Part shown: piece by piece, positions 9,011 to 18,170 of the stretch
How the letters are laid out: the number at the start of each line of letters is the position of its first letter
Numbering within the stretch: position 1 is the stretch's first letter
NCBI GenBank assembly: GCA_016935415.1
Contig: JAFGRA010000125.1
Span: 1 to 32,014 of the forward strand
Source of the DNA: Anaerolineales bacterium
GTDB lineage: Bacteria; Chloroflexota; Anaerolineae; Anaerolineales; UBA11579
Direction of reading: 5' to 3'
Length of the DNA stretch: 32,014 nt
Translations under genes and position numbers: made by a program
Notes under the pieces: generated by a model
Seen by the model: the letters and a program-made list of their open reading frames with translations, nothing else
The model's database searches: none
Told to the model about the DNA's origin: nothing

Positions 9011-9919
9011 TTACGGCCCCTGACATGGAGAAGGATGCGAAGCGCCCAGGCGGGCACCGCACCAAGCCCCTGAATAACTATCCCAGTTTCCAACAAATTG
9101 ATTGGTGTTCTTTTTCAGCTGGAAGGTGAAATTGCCTGTACCACCATAACTATCTTCCCAGGTACCGGTCAGTGTCTGTTTGTCTCCACTAAGCGTACCC
9201 GAAATCTTAATCCAGTCAGCTCCTGCACCGGTCAATGTAGCATTGACAGAATCCCCAGATTGCACGAACGGCCCTGCCCATGCAGTGGTATCGTTGACCC
9301 AGGTCGTCCAGTTTCCGTTCCAATCATACGGCGGTGGGGTTTTGGTTGGCGTTTTAGACGGCGTAGGTGTTGGCGGCGGTGTCATCACCGGCAGGCTCGA
9401 AGTATCCCCGGATACCGTGGCGTAGTTCCCCCATAACCAGCACGTTCCTGACCGGTCGGGGTTTTGAATGATCCAATAGTCGCCGGCCGCGCTGCGCCCG
9501 ACCACTTCTGCCGTCTCCCCAATCAGCAAGGCGCCGATCAAATCGTAAGCCGTGGAATCGCCGGTCCGGCAGTTGGTATTCTGGCTCACCTTCACCATCG
9601 GGACGGACGGCGTGGCTGTCGAGGTAATCGTTGGTGTCATCGAAGGTGTTGGAGTAAACTCTGGTGTATCGGTCGCCACCGGCTCTGGGGTTTCTCCCGC
9701 GGCAGCGTCACCGGCAGTCGTAGCCGTCGGTGCTCCCGCGTCTGGCACTTCGCCGCCAGCGCTTTCGGTGAGCTGGGCCTGAAGGGTTTGAATGGCCTGC
9801 TGATCGGAATTGTCAGAGACTTCGGTTGGCGGTGCCGCTTCCCCAAGCGTACAAGCCAGCGCCAGAAGCCCTAACAACGCCACAATCGAAAAGATTTTGT
9901 AAGAGCGAGTAATTCTCAT
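9011..9919 (-). CDS. Lipoprotein with SH3-like domain, T/P-rich linkers and a C-terminal beta-rich domain
   Basis: Lipobox LLALAC; VKVSQNTNCRTGDSTAYDLIGALLIGETAEVVGRSAAGDYWIIQNP is SH3b-like; PPTPTPSKTPTKTPPP linker. Confidence 0.85.
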   Translation of the reverse strand: MRITRSYKIFSIVALLGLLALACTLGEAAPPTEVSDNSDQQAIQTLQAQLTESAGGEVPDAGAPTATTAGDAAAGETPEPVATDTPEFTPTPSMTPTITSTATPSVPMVKVSQNTNCRTGDSTAYDLIGALLIGETAEVVGRSAAGDYWIIQNPDRSGTCWLWGNYATVSGDTSSLPVMTPPPTPTPSKTPTKTPPPYDWNGNWTTWVNDTTAWAGPFVQSGDSVNATLTGAGADWIKISGTLSGDKQTLTGTWEDSYGGTGNFTFQLKKNTNQFVGNWDSYSGAWCGARLGASHPSPCQGP

Positions 9920-10000
9920 GCAATCCTCCAGTAGGGTTCTGAGTCAATAAAAGTCCAATTTAGGTATATTTATACCGTCCCCCGCCTAATTTTTCCACAA

Positions 10001-10026
10001 AAAAAGCCCGCCAAAACGGGCTTTTT
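10001..10026 (-). terminator. Intrinsic terminator downstream of the tandem FHA genes
   Basis: aaaaagcccg-ccaaaa-cgggcttttt; on the minus strand this is a GC hairpin followed by a T-run. Confidence 0.85.
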
Positions 10027-10036
10027 CGGTTGCATT

Positions 10037-10465
10037 CTACGGATCAGGGATCTCGACGTCCATATCCAATAAAGAGGAAAGTTTTTCCTGGAGTTCCCTG
10101 GTTTCCGATTTCGATTCTTCGACGATCTCATCTTCCGTATTCTGCACGAACAATACACGCATATTCGCCAAAGTGAAAACATCCCCCGATTTTAAGACCC
10201 AACGGTCTATTTTTTGTTCGCCGACAAATGTGCCTAACGTTGAATTCAGATCATAAAGCATACACGTCCCGCCCTCATAACGAATTTGGGCGTGATAGCG
10301 AGAGACGTTCATATTCCTAATAACAACATCGTTATCCAGGCTACGGCCAATTCGGGTAATAATTTTGTCTAGAAAGACGATCTGATTGTCCAGAACGATA
10401 AACGTTCGTTCCGGATTTTCGTTCATGCCGTCTTCTGATTGGAAACTATCCACGACCTGTGCCAC
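10037..10465 (-). CDS. Stand-alone FHA domain protein (copy 1)
   Basis: ITRIGRSLDNDVVIRNMNVSRYHAQIRYEGGTCMLYDLNSTLGTFVGEQKI is an FHA core (GR, SRxH, NSTxGTFV); GTG start with ggag SD. Confidence 0.9.
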   Translation of the reverse strand: MAQVVDSFQSEDGMNENPERTFIVLDNQIVFLDKIITRIGRSLDNDVVIRNMNVSRYHAQIRYEGGTCMLYDLNSTLGTFVGEQKIDRWVLKSGDVFTLANMRVLFVQNTEDEIVEESKSETRELQEKLSSLLDMDVEIPDP

Positions 10466-10503
10466 TGATTACTCCAAAGATCTTAGGTTATAGATAATAG
10501 CTT

Positions 10504-10531
10504 ATTATACGGACATCTTAACATTTTTCAA
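10504..10531 (-). promoter_or_regulatory. Predicted sigma70-type promoter for the 10037-10465 FHA gene
   Basis: Minus strand TTGAAA - 16 nt (aatgttaagatgtccg) - TATAAT, about 40 nt upstream of the GTG start. Confidence 0.5.
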
Positions 10532-10583
10532 TCCCCCTAGGATACTAAATCTAAAAAGCAGGCCTGGGGTGCCTTTAGCGGGG

Positions 10584-10976
10584 TCATTCGTCATCCTCCC
10601 CTGACAGACCCGGGTCTTTTAATTCACTGGTAACGGAAGCCGATTCGTCTTCTAGTTCCTTGATATTCTGAACGAAAAGCACACGGATATTGGCCATACG
10701 AAAGACATCACCAGACTTAAGCACAATTCGGTTTATTCGTTGGTCTTTCACAAACGTACCCAGGGTGGAATTCATATCGTAAAGTACACATTTTCCAAGT
10801 TCATATCGAATCTGTGCATGTCGCCGGGAGATATTGAGACTTTTGAGCACAATATCATTATCAAGACCGCGACCAATCGTCGTGATGATCTTCTCCAGGA
10901 AATAAACCTGATCGTTGATTACCAGGAAAGTCTGTGCTAATGCCGGGATTTCTTCTGCCATTTGCAAATTACACAA
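10584..10976 (-). CDS. Stand-alone FHA domain protein (copy 2, paralogue of 10037-10465)
   Basis: ITTIGRGLDNDIVLKSLNISRRHAQIRYELGKCVLYDMNSTLGTFVKDQRINRIVLKSGDVFRMANIRVLFVQN; strong identity to its neighbour; start may be the internal Met (MAEEIPA). Confidence 0.9.
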   Translation of the reverse strand: MCNLQMAEEIPALAQTFLVINDQVYFLEKIITTIGRGLDNDIVLKSLNISRRHAQIRYELGKCVLYDMNSTLGTFVKDQRINRIVLKSGDVFRMANIRVLFVQNIKELEDESASVTSELKDPGLSGEDDE

Positions 10977-10999
10977 TCATGAATGTGGTCAAAGCCATT

Positions 11000-11887
11000 C
11001 TATTTACCAGCCATTGCCTTTTCTAGCATGGCACGCCAGGGAGGGACTTCGATTCCAAAAGTTTTTTCAAAGCGTTCACACGAGAGTGGTGAATGCACCG
11101 GACGGCGGGCAGGAGCAGGAAACTCAGCCGATGAAGCCGGAACGATCTCTTCCACGATTTGCTCTGCTTTTCCGGGGTCCAGAGCCAGGATTGCGCGCGC
11201 CCATTCGTAACGATTCACAGCGCCCTTACCACTCAAATGATAAAGGCCACCGTGATCCTGTGCAAAGTTATAGCATGTATCGCCACCTTTGGCAATCACC
11301 TGGGCGGTTAGATTTGCCAACGCCTTGCTCCAGGTCGGGCTGCCGGTCTGGTCATCCACGATACGTAAAGTTTTGTGATGGCGCGCCCATTTCAGCACCT
11401 TGGTGACGAAACTCTGGTCGCCGCCCACGCTGTAGACCCAACTGGTTCGAAAGATGAAATATGCGCCGCCGGCCGCCATGATCGCCTGGTCCCCAGCCAG
11501 TTTGGTTTTGCCGTACACGCTGAGCGGGTTGGCCGCATCGTCCTCCACATATATGGTTGGCTTGGTGCCATCATACACAAAATCGGTCGAATAATGAACC
11601 AGCACAGCGTTGAGCCGGGCGGATTCCTCTGCCAGGGCACGCACCGCGGTAGCATTGATTGCTTCGGCAATTTCCGGTTGTTCCTCAGCCTTGTCGACCA
11701 GTGTATACGCCGCGGCATTGACGATCAACCCAGGTTGCACTTCGCCGACGAACTGGCGCAGCGCGTCCGGTTTCGTAAAGTCGATCTCAGGGTAATCGAC
11801 CGCCGTCAACGTCCCAAATTGAGGTAGGATGCGGGCAAACTCACCGCCAAGCTGGCCGTTCTTGCCAAGCAAAAGGATTTGCATCAT
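11000..11887 (-). CDS. rfbD: dTDP-4-dehydrorhamnose reductase
   Basis: QILLLGKNGQLGGEFARIL, NAAAYTLVDKAEEQPEIAEAIN, YSTDFVYDGTKP.Y.EDDAANPLSVYGKTKLAGD. Confidence 0.95.
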   Translation of the reverse strand: MMQILLLGKNGQLGGEFARILPQFGTLTAVDYPEIDFTKPDALRQFVGEVQPGLIVNAAAYTLVDKAEEQPEIAEAINATAVRALAEESARLNAVLVHYSTDFVYDGTKPTIYVEDDAANPLSVYGKTKLAGDQAIMAAGGAYFIFRTSWVYSVGGDQSFVTKVLKWARHHKTLRIVDDQTGSPTWSKALANLTAQVIAKGGDTCYNFAQDHGGLYHLSGKGAVNRYEWARAILALDPGKAEQIVEEIVPASSAEFPAPARRPVHSPLSCERFEKTFGIEVPPWRAMLEKAMAGK

Positions 11888-11894
11888 ACTCCAA

Positions 11895-12770
11895 TCAGCT
11901 GATCTCGCCGCTCACCAAACGCAGCAAGTAGGCCCTATATTCGTTATCGCCCAGCTTATCTGCCAGCGCCTGCAATTGCTGGCGGTCGATATAACCCATG
12001 CGATAGGCAATTTCATCCACACAGGAGATCATCATCCCCTGGCGTTCTTCCACCGCCTGCACAAAATTGGCGGCCTGCAACAAAGAATCATGTGTCCCCG
12101 AATCGATCCAGGCTACGCCGCGCCCTAACACAGTGACCTTCAATTCCCGCTTTTCGAGATAGATGCGGTTCAGGTCGGTGATCTCGATCTCACCACGCGG
12201 CGACGGCGCCAGCGATTCGGCATACTCGACCACATGCCGGTCGTAGAAGTACATCCCTGGCACGGCATAATTTGATTTAGGGTGTTCTGGTTTTTCTTCG
12301 ATGCCGATCGCGGTGCCCTGTTCATCAAATTCGACCACGCCATAACGCCGTGGATTGCGCACCTGATAAGCGAAGATCATCGCCCCTTCCTCCAGGTTCG
12401 CCGCGGCCCGCAGTTGCTCCGGCAATCCATGTCCGAAGAAAATATTATCGCCCAAGATCAGGCAGGTCGGCTCACCGTTGATGAATTCCTTCCCCACCAG
12501 AAAAGCATCGGCCAAGCCACGCGGGGATTCCTGGGCCTTATAGGTAAAATTCAAACCCCATTGCTGCCCATCGTCCAACAAACGTTTGAACGCCGGGAGC
12601 TGGTCGGGGGCGCTGATCACCAGGATATCTTTGATCCCGGACAGCATCAGCATCGATAGCGGATAATAGATCATCGGTTTGTCGTAAACCGGCAACAATT
12701 GCTTACTGATCCCCTTCGTTAAGGGAAATAGTCGAGTTCCGTGTCCACCTGCGAGAATAATACCTTTCAC
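11895..12770 (-). CDS. rfbA: Glucose-1-phosphate thymidylyltransferase
   Basis: [68 protein letters not shown]. Confidence 0.97.
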   Translation of the reverse strand: MKGIILAGGHGTRLFPLTKGISKQLLPVYDKPMIYYPLSMLMLSGIKDILVISAPDQLPAFKRLLDDGQQWGLNFTYKAQESPRGLADAFLVGKEFINGEPTCLILGDNIFFGHGLPEQLRAAANLEEGAMIFAYQVRNPRRYGVVEFDEQGTAIGIEEKPEHPKSNYAVPGMYFYDRHVVEYAESLAPSPRGEIEITDLNRIYLEKRELKVTVLGRGVAWIDSGTHDSLLQAANFVQAVEERQGMMISCVDEIAYRMGYIDRQQLQALADKLGDNEYRAYLLRLVSGEIS

Positions 12771-13852
12771 TCCACTTCTCCTCTTTCTACGTAGTTTTTA
12801 TCGATCCAGGATTGGTAATCTGACTGATCGCTCACCGCCGTGACCCAATCAGGATGATCGAGGTACCAACGCACCGTTTTCTGCATTCCGGTTGATAACG
12901 ACTCACGCGGCTTCCAGCCCAACTCCTGCTCGATTTTCTTAATGTTCATGGCATAGCGCCGGTCATGTCCCGGTCGGTCGGTTACATATTGGATCAACTG
13001 GTCGTGCGGCACATTGGGCGATGCAGGCAGCCACTCATCCAGGATGTCACAGATCGTCCCAATCACTTCCAAATTGACCGGTTGGTTGTTTCCACCAATG
13101 TTATAGGTTTCACCGGGCTTGCCCTGCTCAACCACCAGCCAGATCGCTTCGCAATGGTCTTCCACGTACAGCCAATCCCGGATTTGCTTGCCATCGCCGT
13201 ATACCGGCAAGGGTTTACCCGTCAGCGCATTCAAGATCATCAAGGGAATTAGTTTTTCTGGGAACTGGTAGGGGCCGTAATTATTGGAACAATTGCTGAT
13301 CGTTACCGGCAAACCGTAAGTGTGATAATACGAGCGTACCAGGTGATCGCTGGAGGCTTTGGATGCAGCATAAGGCGAATTAGGGGCATACGGAGTAGTT
13401 TCCGCAAAGGCGGGATCATCCGGCGCCAATGTACCAAATACCTCATCGGTGGAGACGTGATGGAAGCGCACTTGTTCAAGCGGCTTTAATTCCTCGGTCA
13501 GCCAAAGTTTGCGGGCCGCTTCCAACAGCGTGAAGGTGCCAATGATGTTGGTTTGAATGAAATCAGCTGGGCCAAAAATGGAGCGGTCGACATGCGTTTC
13601 AGCCGCAAAATGCACCACCATATCGATGTCATGGTCGCGGAATAAGCACTCCACCAACTCGCTGTCGAGTATATCCCCTTCAACGAAAATGTGCCGATCA
13701 GGGTCAGGCAGATCACTCAGGTTTTCCAGGCTGCCCGCGTAGGTCAGCTTATCCAAGTTGACGATCTGCACGCCGGTGTCTGCTTGCAGCAGATAGCGCA
13801 CGAAATTAGAGCCGATAAAACCGGCTCCGCCGGTCACAAGTACATTTCGCAT
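12767..13852 (-). CDS. rfbB: dTDP-glucose 4,6-dehydratase
   Basis: [64 protein letters not shown]; 4-nt overlap with rfbA. Confidence 0.97.
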   Translation of the reverse strand: MRNVLVTGGAGFIGSNFVRYLLQADTGVQIVNLDKLTYAGSLENLSDLPDPDRHIFVEGDILDSELVECLFRDHDIDMVVHFAAETHVDRSIFGPADFIQTNIIGTFTLLEAARKLWLTEELKPLEQVRFHHVSTDEVFGTLAPDDPAFAETTPYAPNSPYAASKASSDHLVRSYYHTYGLPVTISNCSNNYGPYQFPEKLIPLMILNALTGKPLPVYGDGKQIRDWLYVEDHCEAIWLVVEQGKPGETYNIGGNNQPVNLEVIGTICDILDEWLPASPNVPHDQLIQYVTDRPGHDRRYAMNIKKIEQELGWKPRESLSTGMQKTVRWYLDHPDWVTAVSDQSDYQSWIDKNYVERGEVE

Positions 13853-13878
13853 ATCTCTCCTCTTTTCAAAACAGACTT

Positions 13879-13906
13879 ATTTTACCAAATATAACTTTGA
13901 TTACAA
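13879..13906 (-). promoter_or_regulatory. Possible internal promoter ahead of rfbB-rfbA-rfbD
   Basis: Minus strand TTGTAA - 16 nt - TAAAAT in the 77-nt rfbC/rfbB gap. Confidence 0.35.
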
Positions 13907-13929
13907 CCAATCAGGCGCACAAATTCTCA

Positions 13930-14481
13930 TCAATCGAACAATTCGGCTTCGCTCAGCAGTTTCCCCTGGGTATCTTTTCCTGAAACCACCGGTTCAATGT
14001 CTCCCTGAAGCGGCCATTCGATCCCAAGCTCCGGATCATTCCACAAAATAGTGCGTTCCCATTGCGGCGCGTAAAAATCCGTGGTCTTATAAGTGACGTA
14101 GGCTTCTTCGCTCAAGACGTAAAAGCCATGTGCGAAACCCGGCGGCACCCAAAGCTGACGGTTGTTCTCATTCGAAAGTTCCGCGCCTACCCATTGACGA
14201 AAAGTGGGTGAACTCTTCCGAATATCCACACATAAATCAAAAATCTTTCCCTTCAAGACCTGCACCAGTTTGCCTTGTGGCTGCTGGATCTGGTAGTGCA
14301 ACCCACGCAACACACCCTGGCGCGATAAAGACATATTATCCTGCACAAATGCGTGTGGAATTCCCACTTTGTTGTATTTTTCCTGCTGATAGGTTTCGAT
14401 GAAATAACCGCGGTCGTCTCCATACACATCCAATTGGATGAGCAAGACATCGGCGATCTTCGTTGAAATGACTGCAACCAT
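13930..14481 (-). CDS. rfbC: dTDP-4-dehydrorhamnose 3,5-epimerase
   Basis: DDRGYFIETYQQEKY, FVQDNMSLSRQGVLRGLHYQIQQPQGKLVQVLKGKIFDLCVDIRKSSPTF, WVPPGFAHGFYVLSEEA. Confidence 0.96.
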   Translation of the reverse strand: MVAVISTKIADVLLIQLDVYGDDRGYFIETYQQEKYNKVGIPHAFVQDNMSLSRQGVLRGLHYQIQQPQGKLVQVLKGKIFDLCVDIRKSSPTFRQWVGAELSNENNRQLWVPPGFAHGFYVLSEEAYVTYKTTDFYAPQWERTILWNDPELGIEWPLQGDIEPVVSGKDTQGKLLSEAELFD

Positions 14482-14517
14482 AATAAGGCCAAACTCCCAG
14501 ATAAAATATTGTACCGC

Positions 14518-16065
14518 TCAACGGATCCAGTTGAAGCAGCAACCGGTATCACCAATGAGTGGTCTTAGGTCATAAACTTCCCCACCATCAACGGGGACGT
14601 AAAGGTCTTTATAAGCAAACAAGCTCCTGAAGAACATCGCGCTGCCATCCGGTAACCAGCCGCAAGTATGCAAACGGTTATCACAATCCGGGATACTCCC
14701 CAGATAGACACCCTCCTGGAGGTTGCCTACATCAAAAATATAAGTTGTTAGATCATGCAGCTTCAGTTCATCAAACCACAGCGAATTGCCGGTATGATAA
14801 TCCATACTGGCAAAAGCAATGCGGCGGTACGGAAACTCGAAGGGCGCAAACACATAATCTCCCAGATCGCCTTCTAAGGGCACATTGGTAGTCTCAAAAG
14901 CAATCCCTGCGCTGGACAAAAGCAGCCGCGCCAACATGATGGTTGGCTTAACCTCTCCGCTCCCTTCATCGGGTAACCCACGCAGCATCAACAAGCGTTC
15001 ATCATTGAGCCAAATTACAGAAGGTTTCGGATCGGTCAGGCCGTAATCAGAGCGAGGCACCTCTGCGATCAGGCTAAGCTGGGTATCGAATACCCCAATC
15101 GATTTACCTTCCTCACCTTCGATATCGAAGAGGATATACTGCCCGCTGGGCGACCACGCGCTGGGTGAATAGCGCGTCAGGATAACGGCAGAACGTTCTT
15201 CCCATTCATCCCCAATGATCACCCTGGCCTGGCTGCCAATACGCGCCAGCCAAACGCCGCCGCCCCGCCAGGTGAGCCATAAGCTGTCCGGCGCCCACAA
15301 GATCGGCTCCGAGAAACAGCCTGTGTAACTGCCATCCAGGCAGCTATCAAAGACGATCGGGGCAGTGATCCCATCCGTGCGCACTACTGCGGCCACGTGC
15401 TGGCTCACATCCTGCCCGGTAAACATCACCCGGTATTGCCATTCAATGAAGGCAATCCAAACACCGTCGGGAGAAGGCATAATCGCCTTGAACGGTTGGC
15501 TCTCATCCCATTCCCAGGGCACTTCGTAGATCAAGCGAACGCGATTGAGCAACAAATTCACATCGTATAACCTGAAAGTGCGCTCCTGACCTTCCTCATT
15601 GTTATTTTCAGCAACTACACTGATGTTACGGGCGCTCTCATTGATGGCGTACTTCCAAATCTTTCCAGAAATAAAGATCTCGGCATCGTCCCCACTGCCC
15701 AAGAAGGTAGTAACTTCCCCAGTATCCCGGCTCAGCCGCTTGACCACGCCCTCAGCAGGTTCAAGCCAAATCAAGTCATAGGTCAGATTCTCCGGCACAC
15801 CCTGCTTCGGCGAATAGACGAACGGCGTCAATGTCGGCTGTAATTCCTGATTCAACACCGGGTTATCTTCATCCATCTGGACAATCACTGGTGTCGCTGT
15901 CGGGAGTTGGAATTCCGGCTCTACCGGCGTTGGTGTCGGTGTGGAAACTTTAATGTTGCCCAATTTATTCCCCTGGCAGGAAACAAACACCAAACTCAAC
16001 AGAGTCAGGCAGAGCATCCCCAATGAAAGACGACCAACCAGGCGTTTATTAAAGTGTGCGTTCAT
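14518..16065 (-). CDS. Exported lipoprotein with T/P-rich linker and predicted WD40/TolB-like beta-propeller
   Basis: Signal peptide ending LVFVSC; STPTPTPVEPEFQLPTATPV linker; repeated blade-like segments (PSPDGVWIAFIEWQ, WAPDSLWLTWRGGGVW, WSPSGQYILFDIEG, WLPDGSAMFF). Confidence 0.8.
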   Translation of the reverse strand: MNAHFNKRLVGRLSLGMLCLTLLSLVFVSCQGNKLGNIKVSTPTPTPVEPEFQLPTATPVIVQMDEDNPVLNQELQPTLTPFVYSPKQGVPENLTYDLIWLEPAEGVVKRLSRDTGEVTTFLGSGDDAEIFISGKIWKYAINESARNISVVAENNNEEGQERTFRLYDVNLLLNRVRLIYEVPWEWDESQPFKAIMPSPDGVWIAFIEWQYRVMFTGQDVSQHVAAVVRTDGITAPIVFDSCLDGSYTGCFSEPILWAPDSLWLTWRGGGVWLARIGSQARVIIGDEWEERSAVILTRYSPSAWSPSGQYILFDIEGEEGKSIGVFDTQLSLIAEVPRSDYGLTDPKPSVIWLNDERLLMLRGLPDEGSGEVKPTIMLARLLLSSAGIAFETTNVPLEGDLGDYVFAPFEFPYRRIAFASMDYHTGNSLWFDELKLHDLTTYIFDVGNLQEGVYLGSIPDCDNRLHTCGWLPDGSAMFFRSLFAYKDLYVPVDGGEVYDLRPLIGDTGCCFNWIR

Positions 16066-16143
16066 TTCTTTTCAATGTCCACTATCCATACCCAACAACG
16101 TTGGGGAGTATTTTCATTAAAATCAGCCAACTACCTGTATAGA

Positions 16144-17247
16144 TTATCCAAACAGGTAACTGTAATATTTCGCCAGCGCTTTTGTCTTGAAGAGCCGCAT
16201 CAGCAAAAAGGGAATACCAACGGCAATCACGATCAATAAGGGCTGGAACAGGAACTGATACCGGAACAAGAACGGTACCGTCGCCGACAACATAGGCATA
16301 ATCAACAAGATCACCAACGGGTGCATCAGATAAATGCCAAAAGAATGGGCATTCAATTCGTGGAACGTCTTTGCCAATGGGAAAGCAGAATCCTTGAAGC
16401 CCAAGAAGGCTAGAACAAAGCAGATCACGTAAATCGTGATACTCAACGTGAAGGGATTACTGCGCCAGTTCTCTCCCCCGGTGAAACTGTAAATCGCTTC
16501 GTTTTCGAGCAGACCGACGAACAGGAAAACCACCGCCAACCCCAAGAACAGCCATTTATACTTCGTCAATAGCTGGACTTTCATCAAATCCAGGCTAATC
16601 ACGATGCCTAAGGTGAAATAGAAGATCCACTTCGTGAACAAGGCCCAACGTCCCGCAAGCATGAACAGCCAACTCCAACGCGGATCGACCACCCAGATTT
16701 GGGCATAATTCAGCGCGATCATCACCAACTGGATTGCAGCCGCACCGATCAGCACCTTGCCGGGATGCGATTTCGCCAACGGGACGATCACCAACGCCAG
16801 CAGATACAATTGGATCAGCAGCGGTACATAATAATATTCGGGAAACGCCCCACCATACGCCAAGCGGGCCACGTAACGCAGCGGGGAATAGACACTGCCG
16901 TTCAGCCCCCAATAGACGAACGCGATCGCCGACCAGATCAGATAAGGGATCAGCAGCTTGGTGATACGCGCCCGCACCATTTTCCAGGACAACACCGATT
17001 GTTCCCCGCGTGCCGCGTAGGCCACGAAAAAACCGGAGACGAACAGAAAGGCTGGCACACTGAAGGTGGTGATCTTTTGAATGAGCGTCAGACTATAGTA
17101 GACTACCGGCCCGATTTGTTCCGGGCCAATGCCTGCAAACGGCTGCTCCACCACCCAGGACATCACAATGAAACCCCAATTAGCAGCGTGGTGCGCCACC
17201 ACTGCGACAATCGCCAGACCACTGAGTATGAATAATCGTTTTATCAT
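16144..17247 (-). CDS. Acyltransferase family 3 (OafA/WecH-like) integral membrane protein
   Basis: 367 aa, about 10 TM segments; FSVPAFLFVSGFFVAY, KMVRARITKLLIPYLIWSAIAFVYW, NAHSFGIYLMHPLVI. Confidence 0.85.
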   Translation of the reverse strand: MIKRLFILSGLAIVAVVAHHAANWGFIVMSWVVEQPFAGIGPEQIGPVVYYSLTLIQKITTFSVPAFLFVSGFFVAYAARGEQSVLSWKMVRARITKLLIPYLIWSAIAFVYWGLNGSVYSPLRYVARLAYGGAFPEYYYVPLLIQLYLLALVIVPLAKSHPGKVLIGAAAIQLVMIALNYAQIWVVDPRWSWLFMLAGRWALFTKWIFYFTLGIVISLDLMKVQLLTKYKWLFLGLAVVFLFVGLLENEAIYSFTGGENWRSNPFTLSITIYVICFVLAFLGFKDSAFPLAKTFHELNAHSFGIYLMHPLVILLIMPMLSATVPFLFRYQFLFQPLLIVIAVGIPFLLMRLFKTKALAKYYSYLFG

Positions 17248-17260
17248 TCGCTTCCAGGCT

Positions 17261-18163
17261 TCATCGTGTCTGCGTCAAAATGGCTCGAATGGCGCCAGCT
17301 GGATTGGTGATCGATTCTACAGTTTGATAATTGGCATTATTCTGTATGCGCCGCAGCATGGCTTCGCCTTGCCCCAGGCCAACCTCGAAGCACAACCACG
17401 AAGCCGGCTTGAGGTACTCCGGCGCTTCCTTTATCAGACGCATGATTAATGATACGCCAAACGGGCCACCATCGAAAGCCAACTGCGGCTCGTGGGCGCT
17501 GATCTCTTCCGGCATCTTTTCCAGGTTCCCCGAAGAAATATACGGGGGGTTACATGTTACCAGGTCTACCGGCCCAATGCCAGCCGCGTCAAGCGGTGCA
17601 AACAAATCACCGACCAAGAACTGTACCATATCCATCATCTGGAGATATTCAGCATTGGCCTCAGCCAGGGCCACGGCTTCAGCAGACAAGTCGCACCCGT
17701 ATACAACACAGTTTTGTTCATAATGCGCCAATGCCAGCGCAAGATTTCCAGCACCAGTACACAAATCGACTACCTTAACGCCCCCCCTGGCCTCTACCAG
17801 TCCATACAGCTTCTCTAACGCAGCATATCCTAACAGTTCAGTCTCCCGGCGGGGAATCAAGGCAGCTTCACTCGCCAGGAATTCAAGCTCCATGAAACAC
17901 TGCCGCTCGGTAAGATGTGCCAGTGGTATGCCCTCCAGCCGTCTAGAGACATACTCCCGCAACGCGCTCTCTTCTGCTTCGGACAAAAGCGGTAGTTCAC
18001 CCAGTGTTTGGCAGCCGATCGCTCGGGGTAAGCCATATGCGAGAAACCATAAAGTTTTCAGTGTGGTTTCCGGCGTCTCCTCCGGTTTATCCGGCAGGGA
18101 TTGCCAATCCGCCTTGATCTGGGCGAGTAATTCGCGGTACAGTTCCTGATCTTCGATAGTCAA
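17261..18163 (-). CDS. HemK/PrmC-family (N5-glutamine methyltransferase-like) methyltransferase
   Basis: PLAHLTERQCFMELEFLASEAALIPRRETELL, VVDLCTGAGNLALALA, VTCNPPYISSGNLEKMPEEISAHEPQLAFDGG. The ORF-track start at 18316 runs into the upstream gene; TTG at 18163 is suggested as start. Confidence 0.85.
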   Translation of the reverse strand: MTIEDQELYRELLAQIKADWQSLPDKPEETPETTLKTLWFLAYGLPRAIGCQTLGELPLLSEAEESALREYVSRRLEGIPLAHLTERQCFMELEFLASEAALIPRRETELLGYAALEKLYGLVEARGGVKVVDLCTGAGNLALALAHYEQNCVVYGCDLSAEAVALAEANAEYLQMMDMVQFLVGDLFAPLDAAGIGPVDLVTCNPPYISSGNLEKMPEEISAHEPQLAFDGGPFGVSLIMRLIKEAPEYLKPASWLCFEVGLGQGEAMLRRIQNNANYQTVESITNPAGAIRAILTQTR

Positions 18164-18170
18164 ATCAACC

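Noticed and set aside
10605-10622. agacccgggtctttt palindrome as a terminator
   Set aside because: Lies inside the FHA coding end and its T-run is on the plus strand, where no transcript is expected.
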